NCBI RefSeq assembly: GCF_000003815.2 | Contig: NC_049987.1 | Coordinates: 12,828,700-12,892,699, forward strand | Length of the DNA: 64,000 bases | Direction of reading: 5' to 3' | Source of the DNA: Branchiostoma floridae | Lineage: Eukaryota > Chordata > Leptocardii > Amphioxiformes > Branchiostomatidae | Part shown: positions 23,524 through 38,500 of the stretch, piece by piece | How the letters are laid out: the number at the start of each line of letters is the position of its first letter | Position numbering within the stretch: the stretch's first letter is position 1 | Made by a program: the position numbers and the translations under genes | Notes under the pieces: model-generated | The model's input: only the letters and a program-made list of their open reading frames with translations | Databases searched by the model: none | What the model was told of the DNA's origin: nothing

Positions 23524-26500
23524 ATGATGGACGAAGAGGTGGCGATTGTCGGCCTGTGGTGCCGCTTCCCGTCGGCTGAGGGTCCGGACGAGTTTTGGCG
23601 GGTGCTGGAGAACGGAGAAGACTGTATGCGAGAGATCCCACCCGAGCGCTGGAACCAGGAGGCCTGGTACAACCCCGATAGAAACACCCCTGGCAAGTCG
23701 TTCGTGGAACGCGCCGGCTTCGTAGATGAGTGAGTAAACGAAATATTTCTTCACTACTTTGTAGTGATTATGTCAGGATGAGGAAAGTCCTGCAACGTTT
23801 TCACACATTGATGGGCTAAAATGTTCTTTGTTGTGCTATACATATGATTCTTTCATAGTTCAGATGTAAGACCTACGACACATTTCCAAACGTTTAAACC
23901 GGCATCCGGCCGAGCAGCTTTCGGGAACGACAAGTATGATAAAAAAAACCCACCAAACTACACAAGACGTAAAGAAAATAGCCGTGGGCATTATGCGTAT
24001 ATATTTTTTGCGGTATATATTCTATTTTGCGTTTCCACAAACAGCCCGGCTGGGCCCCTGTTTGGAAATGTGACATTAGCCAATCAATCAAGACTCTAGA
24101 CCTTCAATTCTGCGATTTTAGGAGGGGGTAGTTTTATTTTCGACTGTAAAGTCCCAGTCACACATAGAGCACGCGCTTTACCGCGATGAGGATTTCATGC
24201 ACGGGAATAACACCGTGCGCCGCATGGGAGAAATCGGTATCCTGTGTATATTTCTTGGTCTTGTAGTTTAATAATTCTTCTTGCAGGGTTCAAAAGAACC
24301 GGCCACAACACCGCCCCACTTACATGGGCACTTTTTTGTGAGCCATTCACATAAGCAGGCCTGTTGCACGTTTCATGAGTTAATATTCCAAACTTTTTGC
24401 GCCTAGTTAGGGTTTTTCACCAGCAGGAAGACATTACAGTTTAGCATTCATTAGCTAGGTCTACATTTGGTCGGTTCAAGAAGCAAAAAAAAACGTTCAG
24501 GTGGCTATTCACAAGTGAAAAATTGTTTGAACATCGCAGGACGCTCCGCGATGGCTGATTTTACCTACGATTTACTTGCAATTTACCGCGATCATCGTGC
24601 GATTTACACTGAGTATGCTATCCGGATCATAAGGTTGACTCTCACTGCACTTGGGGCACCGGTGAGGCACTGCGGGGTTCGAAGATGACTCAACGAATTT
24701 CAGAGATAAAGAACGAATTTTCTTCCGTTCAGTGTGTATCATGTTGTTTTTTAAGTCATACTTTTACGTATTACGCATGTCTAAATTATAAAAAAAATAA
24801 CAAAACTGTACCGCAGTGAACGAACCCCGCAGTGCCGCATCTACGCCTAAGCAAGGTGAAAGTACGACAAGTTGGTGGTTGCTTATACATAGATTATGAT
24901 AGATGTAATCATGTAATATTTATGTTGAATATTTAAAATGTAAAAGAGTTTGGGGTAATGGGTCCTTCCAGTTAGGTGCTCTTGTAGCACTAAGCTATAT
25001 CATAGAATCGTCACAGAAATCCTTTTTGTCGGCCGTCAATACATGTATTATATGGACTCACTGTATAATAAGATCAAATCATCTAAAGTAGAATTAATAG
25101 AGCAATAGACCAATTAAATGTTGCAATTTCTGTGCTTCGATAGTTTTGATTGTCAGCTCCCCTGTAGATATATACCAAAATGCTGGGCCACGCCGTGCGC
25201 TTTGATTTTCGCTGGGTCCATTACTGAATCATTAAGACCTTTATTGTACAATTTTGCCCAACCGAGCTAAGTGCAGGTCACACAACAAGTCAAAACATGT
25301 CTACATATAAAAGTATCACAAATCGTGTCCGACACAGCAGAAGTTCGGCTTCAGATGGTTGGTTTGTCAAAACGCATGAGGAATATAAACTTGTCAGTGC
25401 TACCCATGTGTCTAAAATGAGGGAATCTACTTACTATGTAACTAAATCGAGTATTTCTATCATTGACATACATATCACAATCAACAGTGAAGTACACTTC
25501 ATCTTCTACCATGTTTGAAGTACGAAATTGGCAGAATCTTTGTTCTAGAGAAGTGCGGTTGTGCCTTCCTGATTCAATTTGCAGTTTGTGGCAATTGATT
25601 GTAAGTTTAGCGATGGTAGTTCTGTGGAGAATGTTTATAATTTTCAAATACTGCTCTTCGTTGTATGTGGACTTGAGTAGTCTGTACGTTCGGAGTTTTG
25701 TTTTTCGTACTTTATTATCATCATGAATTTTTGTTTGGAAATTCTGGAAATGAAATCCTTCTGTTCTGTACATGTCGTGTTTGATTTCCTGACGACAGGA
25801 TGGCTTCTGCGGACCATGTTTTTATAAATGGTTGAAGGAAAGGCGGCAGCAATTGGGCAAGTAGAGGTGCCTTTTGTTAATGTACAGCTACATTTGTGCT
25901 CAATCAATGCTAGCTAGTTTAGTCCACACAACTTTCGGCAGGTGTTATCAAGGGCCTCCGAGTTCCTTTTTTTACTTTGATATAATTAATTTGCGTCATC
26001 TATGTTTGCCCAGAAGCAGTTAAAACGTATACGTAAGCTTAGTTAGACCCCGCTTGGAATACGCATGTACAGCATTGGATCTACGCCACTGGTACTGTTC
26101 CGATTCAGGTCCAGAGGATCAGGTCCCGGTCCGGACCTGAAACTGGACCTAATTGTTTGTGAATACATGTACTTGTGAGTGGGTGATGCACAAAACAATG
26201 GTCCAATTTTCTACGAAGTAATCTACTGAGTATCTAGATCTGGCGGAGTATTACTGACTTTTCAAAATCCTGTCTTCACGGTAAACTCTGTAAGTTTGAC
26301 CATAGAAACTTGGTAGAAACCACTATAAACGCTGGTCTACTTCGCTCTTGTTATTTTTTAACCGGTTCGCCTCTTGCAACTTTCTACGTATACTCGGTTC
26401 AAAATCCTAATCTCCAAGCATATATTGCGGTGGCATATGATCGTATCATAAGCTGGGTAATGAGTTTAGCAGGCAGAGGACTTTCATTGGCCACGGTGTA

Positions 26501-29500
26501 TCTGTGGCAGGATATGCTAAGTATTAGTAAACTCAATCATACATATTGATTGTAAAATGGTCATGTAGTTACTGCATAAAGTAGCTGAATTCTCTGTATA
26601 GAACACATACATACAAACGCTACCCAAAATATAACCTTCTTTTCGCCAGGCAGTCTTACCACGAACTTAAAACCACCGCGAACATCACATTACAATATTT
26701 GACTATAGTGAACACTCCACTTTCCCGCTAACGCGAAAATAAATCCCCGCGAACTTACATGCATTTACAGTTTTCCTCTCCCGGTACAGTCAAACCTGTC
26801 TATAGCGGTCACTCAAGGGACTGGAGAAATATGGCCACTATAGACAGGTGGCCACTATAGAGAAAATGTAGATCAATTGACCATGAGCAAGCTACACATG
26901 ATTTCAGTTCCCACTAATCTTTCTCACCAAGTAACACTGTCTCGATCGGTAAATTCACCGACAAAGACTTGCACTTTAATGTTCAAGGCAAAAATACCTT
27001 CTGCTACCGCCAAAATGACCCTGTCAGTAACTCCAAATCCTTGCAAACTACAATTTCAAACTCGGTGCAGGGTGACATAAGGCTGCAGTATGGTTGCAAT
27101 AGGCAGTGTTTCTGTATCAACGGGACCGGAAATCGTGTGGCCATGGCCGCGTTGGACAGGTGGCCGCCAAGCCTATTTCTTAATCATTACGAATCCAAGG
27201 GACCGACAAAAAGTGGCCACTATGGGCAGGTGGCCGGTATGCAAAGGTGGCCGCTAATACAGGTTTGACTGTATATATTCCTTTCCTAGCATATTCCCGG
27301 TTAAAAATCGCGACTCGACCTTTTTCAACGTCACCGGTACCGCCCCTAACACCCCTCCCCAACAACTTAAACACGCCAGTGCCAATAAGGAAGCCGGTGA
27401 AGGAGGCTACACTGAGCGTAAGTCTGTAATGATGGCCCAAGCCTGTCACAATTGTCAGACAACAATTGTCACCTCACCTTGCTTCTTCCAATGCTTGTAG
27501 TCTTTCGTCCCATAGTTGGCAACATCGTCGGAAGCTGAATGCCTTACAAACCAGTAAAGCAGGGAAAAAGATAGAAGAGACCTTTGTGCGGGAGCAAACC
27601 AACCAGTAAAATAACCCCGGCGGAACCTATGTAAATATGTTTTGGCAATTAACGGCGAATCCAAGAACCCACTTGCCACACGATCACGTGCAACGCCGAA
27701 CTGCACTTTCGCCGATAACCTACAGGGGGTAGCACACATAACTTTACTGCTGTATGATGACAGGGAGTGCAGCTTGTCGCCTTCGTCATGCAAGAAGGGT
27801 ATGCAAACTGAACATTGAGTTTGTTGGGTCTGTTGAGTCTGAGGGTTTGTTGGGTCTATGTGTAGGTCAACAGCATATATTGGTGGGAAGACTAGCCGAA
27901 AAAAGATATGGCATCTAAGGAAAAGGTCACGATTTTCCCCACCAACCTCTACTTTTATTGGGAGAGATGGGTAGGAACATTTTTGTGTTTGCTCATATTA
28001 CAGAATTTTATAAACTACTGGTAGTGTAAGATTTAGTGAGGAGTTTGGATGTTTAGCCCCTACAAGGATGAGTTGAAAATAATAAACTCAACACACACTC
28101 TCGCCAAATATCTAAATAAGTAACAAGTCATGTACAGTTTGAATTTTCTTTACAGCTTTAGTTGAACAACTTTTGAAAACTTAAAGTAAATAAAAAATCG
28201 CACGCTTAAATGATTATACGTGCTTTGTATCTTATCTACCCAAAATTTGAGACTTAACAGGTGTGTGTGCGTCCTATGAAAGATCTGATTTCTTTTCTTG
28301 AAAAGAATCAATGCACCGCTCTAAGCCAGTTGGCTTACACATCCTCTGTGAAGCGCACGCATCATAACTACCGCCTTGCTTTTCCAGTCATGTCTCTCGA
28401 GCAACTTAATCTTGAGCTTCAGAAAGCACAGAAGAGTGTTTCTGGACTGAAAAATAGTGCAGGTCCGAAGAATGTGGAATGCATAACTCAAGAAGCCTTG
28501 AAAGGATCCTGATAAAATTTGATAGGTGGGTAGGGGTCAAGATAACGAAGGTCGAGTATGATAGTGGGCCCCCTAGCGGCTTCCTAAGGTACTGCAGCAA
28601 AACTTTAATTTTGACATCTCATGTTCTGAACATGCTGTGGTCGTGATTTTTGAGTGGTAGATAGCCTAAGTGATGACTTACATAATGTAATACTTATTAT
28701 GCAAATCAACAGCTAATTTGCATAATCAATGAGGAAAGTTCATAAATCCACTGAATTCCATGATAGGACTTTCAAACTTGTTTGCATTGTTTTTGGCTGA
28801 AATGTACTTAAGATCATTTTTACACTGACAAGCATGAAATTCTGATTGACCAGGGATGCTACCAGGTCATCTGTGATCAAGGTCTTGTTTGGGGTAGTAT
28901 TTGTGGATTTGTGAGGAACACAGTTCATGCAGTCATTTGCTATTGGCAGGGGTAGGCACTATTTAGTGATATATGAATAAGACCTTTAAGTCTTAAATAA
29001 AGCACAAAAAGGCATGATTCTTTGGCGAAGGGATGTGTTCGTCGAACTCCAGTTATTCTTAGGACGTTCGAGTTGGAAATAGTTGGGCCAGTTGTTCACC
29101 CGATCAAAGTTGTTGCTTTTTGTATCTCAGTTTCAAAGACTTCGACAACCGCTTATTCAATATAAGCGACCTTGAAGCATCTCGGATGGACCCTCAGCAA
29201 CGCTGGATGCTAGAGTGCTCGTATAAGGCCTTAGAGAATGCTGGCATCCCCCTGAAGAATGTGTACAACACCGACACCGGCGTTTTCGTTGGTAAGAGCA
29301 CACTAGCTGTGTTTCTTAACCTGGGTTGAAAACAATGAAAATTTAGATAACAAGTACAAGCCTCCTACTTGTCTCTAGCTTTTGAATTAATATCATTTCC
29401 ATTATCAAATTTTTATTACTTCATATACTAAAGTTAACACGGGTGAAAAGGAAGCAAAACGCTTATAAACACGGCATTGTTTCAAAGGTGTCATGAACTA

Positions 29501-32500
29501 CGACTACTACTGGAATTCCACATTGGACATGGCAGACGTATCCAGCAACACAGCGACGGGGGTTTCCATTCCTGTTGTTGCCAACCGGGTGTCGTACGCC
29601 TTCAACCTGACCGGTCCCTCCATGACCGTCGATACGGCCTGCTCCTCAGGAATGACTGCCCTACACCTCGGCTGTCAAGCTATTCGTGCAGGTTAGCTTA
29701 GACTCCTATGGGCCATACCTTTTCCGAATCATATTTGTTTAAAATTTGATAATATATTTCAAAACATGTACCAACTCAAAAGTATTGCAGAGTACACAAC
29801 ACAGTGTCAATTCACAACATCGCAAGTGCTAAATTAATTATTATATTGCCATTCACTTCTGATAAGCAGAATTGCATCACTTTGATGAGTCTAAATGGCT
29901 TCACGACAGATGGGCCATTGCCTCTTGTAGCTATTGCTGTCAGTGTTATCAGAATATGACTCCTATTCCTACAGATGTTTAGTGACTACGAATACCTAAT
30001 TAAGAGCTTGTGAGATGACAGGTTTTTTTTTATCTTGTACACAAAGTGCACCATTTATCTTATGATGCGGAGTCACACTAGTGTATACTTATGGCTCTCA
30101 CGATTCTAGCTGACAAATACGAATGGCTATCTCTTTCTCACAAAATTATCAGCCTACAGCGACTGTCATTGTCTGTGTGTGGCTCTCTACCAAAAGTGTC
30201 TGCTAACGGCTTAGAGAGCAATGGATTGCAAGAAATGAATTTTCGAAATATACGGACATTACTATTTCTCATTTTCATTTTTATAAAGTAACTGGTTCTG
30301 ATGCCTTTTGATACTCGTATATAGGTGACTGCACAATGGCAATATGTGGAGGTGTCAACTTCATCCTGAATCCTGGCATGTTCGTACAACTGTGCCGTGC
30401 CGGTATGGTGTGTCCTGACGGTCGCTGTAAGCCATTCTCCGCTGCCGCTAACGGCTACGCGCGGGGAGAAGGCTGTGGTGTCGTCATCATCAAAAGTTTC
30501 AGAAAGGTAAAGGATGTATGTTGTCGCTGTACGTATTGGGCAATGTACAGATCTCATGATTCACCTAATAGCGCCTAATCATGCTTATTTTGCAAGGTGC
30601 TTACACCTACAGTCAGGTATCAGCGTCAATATTTCTCTTGTATTTATCTACTACACAGTTGGGCACTTTTAAGTTTAAAGACAATGTTTTATGATAAAAA
30701 GATTAATCATAGTTGTATTTGTCACATTGATAGCTGGTGGTGTTTAAAGTATCTTGCGTGGATAAATGTGTATTAATTTTGCATGGCCTCAAAATTCTGG
30801 ACATACCCTCAAAATCAATCATGCGTCCATGCCATGATATTGCGTTACATCAATGCTAGCATCTACGCCTCAGCTATCAACTGTAGAAGTCGACAATCGT
30901 TGTTGATTAAGATTTCCTGCAGGCGTTGGTGGACAAGGATTACATCTGGGCCACGATCAAGACAGGAGTGAACCAGGACGGACGGTCTGCGATTCCCATG
31001 ACTTCCCCATCCCCGGCCCAACAGGAACAGCTGATACGCCGACTGTACGAACAGCACAATGTAGATCCCCGCCATATCGACTACATAGAAGCACATGGTA
31101 CAGGTACGCCAGTTGGAGATCCAGTCGAGGCCAGGAGTCTTGGAAAAGCCATCGGGCAATCGCGGGACAGCTCAGAACCACCAGTTCTGATTGGCTCAGT
31201 GAAGAGTAACTTTGGCCATCTTGAGTCGGCAGCGGCAATGGCGGGACTTATCAAAGTCTTACTGATGATGAAGCACAAAAAGATTGCGCCGACGCTACAC
31301 TTCAACGAGCCCAATCCAAACATTGATTTCGAAGGCCTAAAAATCAAAGTTTGTACAGAGCCCATTACCTGGTCCTCACGAAACAAAGATAAGATGATGG
31401 CATGTGTAAATTCCTTTGGTTTCGGGGGCTCAAACGCGCACGCCATACTTTTCTCTGAACCGTCTTCTGGGGCAACAGAAGAGCTGGGTAGGCATGAAGA
31501 ACCAAACATCATCGCTGTGTCTGCCAATGGCAAGGAATCTTTGCAAGCGTCTATGAAAGATCTGATTTCTTTTCTTGAAAAGAATCAATGCACCGCTCTA
31601 AGCCAGTTGGCTTACACATCCTCTGTGAAGCGCACGCATCATAACTACCGCCTTGCTTTTCCAGTCATGTCTCTCGAGCAACTTAATCTTGAGCTTCAGA
31701 AAGCACAGAAGAGTGTTTCTGGACTGAAAAATAGTGCAGGTCCGAAGAACATAGTTTTTGTCTTTTGTGGAATGGGCACTTTATGGGAGGGTATGTGTAT
31801 TGAGTTAATGGCGAAAGAGCCCCTTTTCAGTCGTAAGGTTAAAGAGGTTGATGCAATCTTCAAAACCATTGCTGGCTGGTCTCTGGTCGACAAGCTTCGG
31901 AATGTGAGGAACTTTGACGATCCTGCTGTAGCACAGCCAATAATATTTGTTTGCCAGGTTGCCCTGTTTCATCTGTTGATGACTTGGGGGATTGTGCCTG
32001 ACAAAATTGTTGGCCACTCTGTTGGAGAGGTAGCAGCGGCTTGTTGTGCAGGCGCCCTTTCTTTACCAACTGCCGTTCGGGTCATCTACCACAGGGGGCG
32101 TTTGCAGAGTGAGGTGACTGGCGGCAAAATGCTGGTAGTCGGCAACTATGATGTCAGAAAGGTGAACGATTGCTGCCAGAGATTTACAGGCAAAGTTTCT
32201 ATTGCAGCAGAAAACAGTGGGACGTCATGCACAGTGTCAGGTGATGCAGATGCTGTAGATAGTCTGCATCGGCTTTTAGATAGAATCAACACAGAAGAAG
32301 AAGAGGGAAGACTCTTCATTCGAGAGCTCAACGTCAGGTCTGCGTATCACAGCCATCACATGGACCCCATCTGTAGCAAGCTGCGAGAAGCGCTCCATGA
32401 TATCAAGGCGGCGGATCCCACAGTTCAAGTGCTGTCCACGGTTACTGGTGATTTGGCTCCCAAAGATTTTGCTTCTGAAGCATACTGGGCAAAGAATGTT

Positions 32501-35500
32501 AGATGCCCAGTCATGTTTAACTCAGCTATGAAAAGGGCAATTGACACAAAGGCCCGCAACATTGTAGTGGAGATAGGACCGAGGCCGGCACTTCGTGCTA
32601 ATATCAAAGAGATTGTAGGTGAGGCTGAATTGACCCTGGTTGCCTCGTCAAGGCCAAAGCAAGAACACGCTTGCATTCTTCAGTGTCTCTGTGACCTATA
32701 TCAAGCTGGCCTAGATCCTCAGTGGAAGGCGTTCTTTGATGAGGATGAAGTCTATGCCCCCCTACCAGTACCTCGCTGTCATCTGAACAGGCAGTCCTTA
32801 TGGTTTGATCCAGAGGCCGGGATCTCTCTGCGACAGGAGAATGACAGCAAAGCAAGCTTAGTCCAGTCACACTTGAAAAGGCTGTCTAACAGTCCTCCGA
32901 GTTTTCGGTGCTCCATCAGTAATGCAACGCACCCCTATGTATATGATCATAGATTGCAGGATATGGTTGTTGTGCCTGGTGCCCAGTATGTAGATCTCGG
33001 TTTAGCTGCTTGCATGGAGGTCATGAATCCCCGCCAGCCACCGTCCCACTGTAGGCTGCAAATAGAGTTTCTGTCTCCAGCAACAATAGGGCGACATGGT
33101 GATAAAACCGACCTAGTTGTGAACGTCCACCATGACGAGACGTCACAAAATGTTACATTTGAAGAGAGAACCGATAGGGCAGTGCATGCAAGAGGGCATG
33201 TTGAGTATGACAGCCAGAGTCAGGATGTACTTCATAATGTCAACCTCGTCGCCATTCAAGAACGCTGTTCGTACAGACTACCAGAAGAAATACTCTACGA
33301 CGAATTCAAGAAAGTAGGTTTCCACTACGGTCCATCTCTATGCCAACTCAAGGACTGCCGGTATAGCGAATCATCCATGCACCCAGAGGCACTGTCTATT
33401 GTACACGTACCAGAGATTGTATCTCATGACATGCACAACTGCTGTATCCACCCTGCGCTGCTTGACTACGTATTGCAGTCTACTATCTTGCTAATGATCG
33501 ACGATGCCGACCACAAAGAAACGTTGCTGCCAGCTTCAGTAGGAAGTGTTGTCTCTGTGAAGCCTCCTGAACTCAGAATGTGGGTTTACCTTCGTCAGCT
33601 GTACAAAACAAAGGATGCATTGTGTTGCAATGGAGCGTTGATAGGCTCAGATGGGCAAGTCATTGTTGAGGCCCGAAACATCGTTTGTAAAATTCTAACA
33701 GACAAGAAATCCGTACCATTTTCTGACGTCACTTACACCATGGACTGGTTTCCATTTGAGTCCTGTTGTGAAGCACCAGAAGCGTCCATGTCTCAGCTCA
33801 AGTGCCTTGTCCTCGCAGATGACTGTGGCATCCTGGATAAAATGGGGCATCTCGTTAGTCCTGACTCTGTCTTAATCTACCAGAGTGAGTTTACAAGACA
33901 AGATTTTAGAGTGAACAGCAGTGTCTTGCCCTCCATCATACAGCAAAAGGACGAGTCCATCGAGTTCGACCAGATAGTTCATGGCTGGGGCATAACCCTG
34001 TTAGAGGATTCCACAACCAATGGGGCGGCATTGGCGTCAGCTGTGGAAGTCTCCTGCGAGAGTCTGAGACAATTGTTGAAGATGTTGATAGCAATGGACA
34101 AGAGCATTCCGGTAAAGGTCGTCACAAGAAATGCTCAGCTGCCAATGTGGGATGGACTCACCGAAGCCCAACAAGTGAATGTCATCGATTTGGTTGGACC
34201 GCCACTTTGGGGTCTCGTTCGTGCTGTGCTCCGCGAACGGGCATACTTAAACTGTCAGCTTGCTGAGCTAGCAACTGGAACGGACGATGAAATCCTCACT
34301 CTCGTTCAGGAAATGACAACACCTGAGATGTCAGAGTTTACAGAAATCATGTTGGTGGGCAATAAGAAATACTACATTGAAATGGTACGATCCAACGTTG
34401 AGAAGGTTTCCTCCGTGCACAGGGTCAACGTTGCAGAGGGCGGAAGAAGAATAAAACTGCAAATGTTGGAGACAAGCCAACCGCAGAGTGTTAGGGTTAC
34501 ATATGATGATGATACCCCTTTGTTGGATGTCGGCTACCAGGTACCCCATGCTCAAATCAATGTATCTGCAATTCGCTTGCACGAAGATTATTTTGCGCCT
34601 GTGATAAAGCCAACAGAAAGCAGAGAAGCGGTACCATGGCTTGAGGACAGCAACTGTGCCCAAGACCTACATGCCCTAGACTTTTACGGAACAGTGGTTG
34701 ATGTGACCGAGAAATGTAAGATTAAGGTTGGGGATGTTGTTTTTGGTTGTTTTCCTGTTGTCGCCAGTTCAACTGTGTGTGTTCCTGTCTCTGTTTTGAA
34801 GAAAGCCTCTACTTTCCATCAGCTGGAGAATTTGCCTTGCCTGTCTTTGTTGGTGCTTGCTTGGGAAGTCTTGGCTTGTGTGAAGCCTAAACAACGTGTT
34901 GGTTATGTTGGTGGAACGGTCTGCCCGACGTTTGGCTGTGCATTGGATGTCATAGCCACCAAGTTGAAAGTGTCAGTGACAAAACGCCAAACCGCATGCC
35001 CTGATGAACAATACCCTCTGGTTATTGTTTGGGAAGTGGAAGCGTGTAAAAGCGCGAGGCAGCTGCAGGCTATGGTTGAATCAAATGGACAACTTATCAT
35101 CGTCAGTGGCAAAGCCGTACACCAAATCTCTTCATTGCATGCACCAACTATTTACAGGCCCGACATTCAGCTTAAGATGGTGAATACTTGCCTCCTATTT
35201 AGGGAGTCAAACCTCCTCAGGGTGATGCCTTCTGTGCTCAAGTTGTTGACATCGGCTGCAAAAAAACTGACAAGAAATGATCTTACTGCCCGATTCATTC
35301 CGTTGTCAGAGATTTCCCAATTGGGTATGCCTGGGGATTTGAATTCGGAAAACCTCAATAGGCACCCAGAGGACCACCTGACAGTAGTACAGTTTCAGTC
35401 CAAGACTGGTGTTTCCGTTTGTGTCGGCAGAAAGCAGCTCTTCCGTAAAGACTGCGCCTACCTTGTGGTCGGGGGACTCACTGGCCTTGGTATGGTGACA

Positions 35501-38500
35501 GTAAACTTCTTGGCTGAAAAGGGAGCTGGATATATTGCAATTATGTCCAGGAGTCCCCCCAACGAAGAAACCAATGACAAGATTTCGGAACTTGCCTCAA
35601 CAAAGGACACCAACGTAGTTTGCCTGCAAGCTGATGTTACCTGTTTAGACCAAGTTGAGGCTGCCATCCAGAAACTGGAGTCGACATTTCCAGATGTTCC
35701 CCTAAAAGGGATTTTCCACAGTGCAGTGGTTACAAGTGATGGCATTCTTATCAACCAAGACCACAGCCACTTTCAAAGAGGAATGGACGCCAAAGTAATA
35801 GGAACATGGAACCTGCACGTTGCAACTCAGCGTTTCCGACTTGACTACTTCGTCGCGTACTCATCCATCGCAGCGATCATTCCAAACGGCGGGCAAACAG
35901 GGTACGCGTCCGCTAACGCCTTCCTGGATGGCTTCATGTTCTACCGTAGACAGCAGGGACTCAGCGGCCAGACAATCAACTGGGGAGCACTCAAGCTTGG
36001 CATACTTGAGAGAAATGAGGCAATTGCAAAGAAGCTGGAGCAACAAGGGGTCCCAGCCATGGAGCGTCATGACATTGTCAAGTACCTCGAGGATTGCTTG
36101 ATGCTCAATGAAACACAGCTCATTGTAGCCCTGGTCAACTGGTCCCGAATAAAGAGGGTTCAAGCAGGGATGACAGATTCACGACGATTTCATACGATTT
36201 TTGAAAGCATTAATGGCAACGAACCGCAAGAGAATACTGAAGGATTTAGAATCGACATGCCTTCACTGTTGAATCAATCGAGTGAAGAACAGCTTTCTAC
36301 CCTGGAAACATTTGTCAAACATATGTTTGTACTGCTATTAAATGCAGATGAAGAGACAGCAAATGTCAGCTCATCCATCGTAGATCTGGGAATAGATTCC
36401 CACACGGCTCTTAGTGCTCAACAGCTCATCAAAGAGCACATTTGCGTAGATGTCCCAATTATCATGTTTCTCAGCCAGGAGACCACTTTGGGCTCGTTAG
36501 CAGTGGCAATTCAAGAAAATCTAGTCCAGAACCATTCCACCAAAGTCTGTGTGGAGAATACCAGTGAAGCAGAACATAGTAATGAGGGACTGGGCAAGAA
36601 CCCTCGCCTGACATATGAACAGAATGAATCAGAACCAGAATCAGAAGAGCCTTTGAGTCAAGAAGATGACGAAATGGAAGTTTCATCTGGGATGAGTCAA
36701 TTGTCTCTTGCAATGACAGATGTTTTCTATCAACATGTGAATAATACGATTCATGATCACGGTATCTCTGCCTGTGTACACAAGCTATTTGAGAAACAGG
36801 TAATGGATACACCGCAACGAGTGGCTCTCATTTTCAAAGATACAAATGTGACCTACCAAGAGCTCAACAGGTCAGCGACAAGCATAGCACGGGAACTGCT
36901 GAGGCTACCACAGCGGAAACAACAGAGACACGATTATGTTGGAGTCTATCTGGAAAACACACCAGACTTATTGGCGACACTATTGGCCATTTGGAAAGCA
37001 GGTAAAATCGTTGTCCCTCTGAACATGGCACAGCCTAAGGGAAATATGACACATCTGATTGAAATGTGCAATATCCAGGTCATCGTCACTGATTTCTCTG
37101 CGCACACCTTGATATTCACAAAGCTTCCCAGATACACAGGCCATGTTATCACTGTTCCGGTAGAGCACAAGTTGGAAGATGATGATGATACTGTTCTCCA
37201 AAGGGTCCTGCTGCCGGACGCCCCTGCATTTTGTATGCACGAGGCGGACAATGGGCGACGAATAGTCCAAGGTCTGCATTCTGGCATGTTGAATCGCTTG
37301 ACTTGGATGTGGCACACATTTCCATTCAAAGAAGACGATGTTTGCTGCTTGAAGACTCCCCTTAGGCATCTCGATGCTTTTTGGGAGATTCTTGTCCCTC
37401 TCCTGAAAGGAGTTCCCGTTGTGATTGTGACAGAGCACATGCTGAAAACGCCGACAGAGTTTCTGCAGGTGTTGCGCGAACAGAAGGTCACACGACTTTC
37501 AGGTGTATCCAGAGGCTTTTGGGAGAGGCTCGTTGCTGTGGTAGAAAGAGAACCCCCTGAAGCACAGGTGTGTGTTAGACAGCTGTTCATGAACGCTGGG
37601 AATATAGACTTTTCTATTGTACATCAGGCAAGTGAAGCTCTTCACGCTGAAGAGGTGACAGTGATGCTCAGCTGCACGGCTGTCTATTCAGGAGTTGTAT
37701 ATTGCAGCCTCAAGCCAAATTGTGTGGAAGCAGACCTGTCTTTTGTACCTGGATACAATACAGAAGTATACGTATTGAATGAAGAACGACAACTGTGTGA
37801 GGTCAACCAGCCAGGTGAGCTGTGTTTGGCAGCACCTGGGCTCCCTTATCACGATGCCACTGTGAAAAGTAACAGGTTCACCTCTGCTGCTACCGAGAAA
37901 GTTGTGGCAACAGGAATCATGGCTGTGTTAACAGAACATGCAGAGATCCGTCTCCTTCATAGCGCAACCTTGCGAGAGAGTCAACCACAGCAGACCAGAC
38001 TGGCAAACGGCGTGAAAAGTCACCACATTCAAGAAATGATGAAAGGTAAGTGAATAAACAATTAAACGTTCCCTCTACGGTCATGTATGATATATGTACA
38101 TTAAAAAGTTGATGTATTGCAACAGTTAGATGATAATATCCTCACCAGTACATGAATATAATTTTCTATGGACGATGGTTGAAGAAATGCCAACTTTTTG
38201 TTTCAGGAAAGATCTTCAAGAAACGGACGACAAAGGCAAAGGCACACGAGCGCTACGTCCGGCTAGTGTTGCAGCAAAACGATATCCTGGAGGCGACCCT
38301 GAAATGGGGACCGTCTGAGAACCAAATATCCTCTAAACTGAACGTCCGCAACATCACCAACATCTATGCAGGTAAATATTTGAATAAGATACCTGTCTGT
38401 CTGATTGCATGTTCTATATTACTTTCTATATATGATATTTACATGTCACCATCTCAACTGCAGTAACGAATGGGTGATTTTGTATGTAAATTTAGCTTAT

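Noticed and set aside
30923-38053. Bacterial horizontal transfer of the polyketide synthase
   Set aside because: The gene has six spliceosomal introns, a eukaryotic promoter and host-like base composition; animal type I PKSs are known, so recent transfer is not needed. Ancient transfer cannot be judged here.
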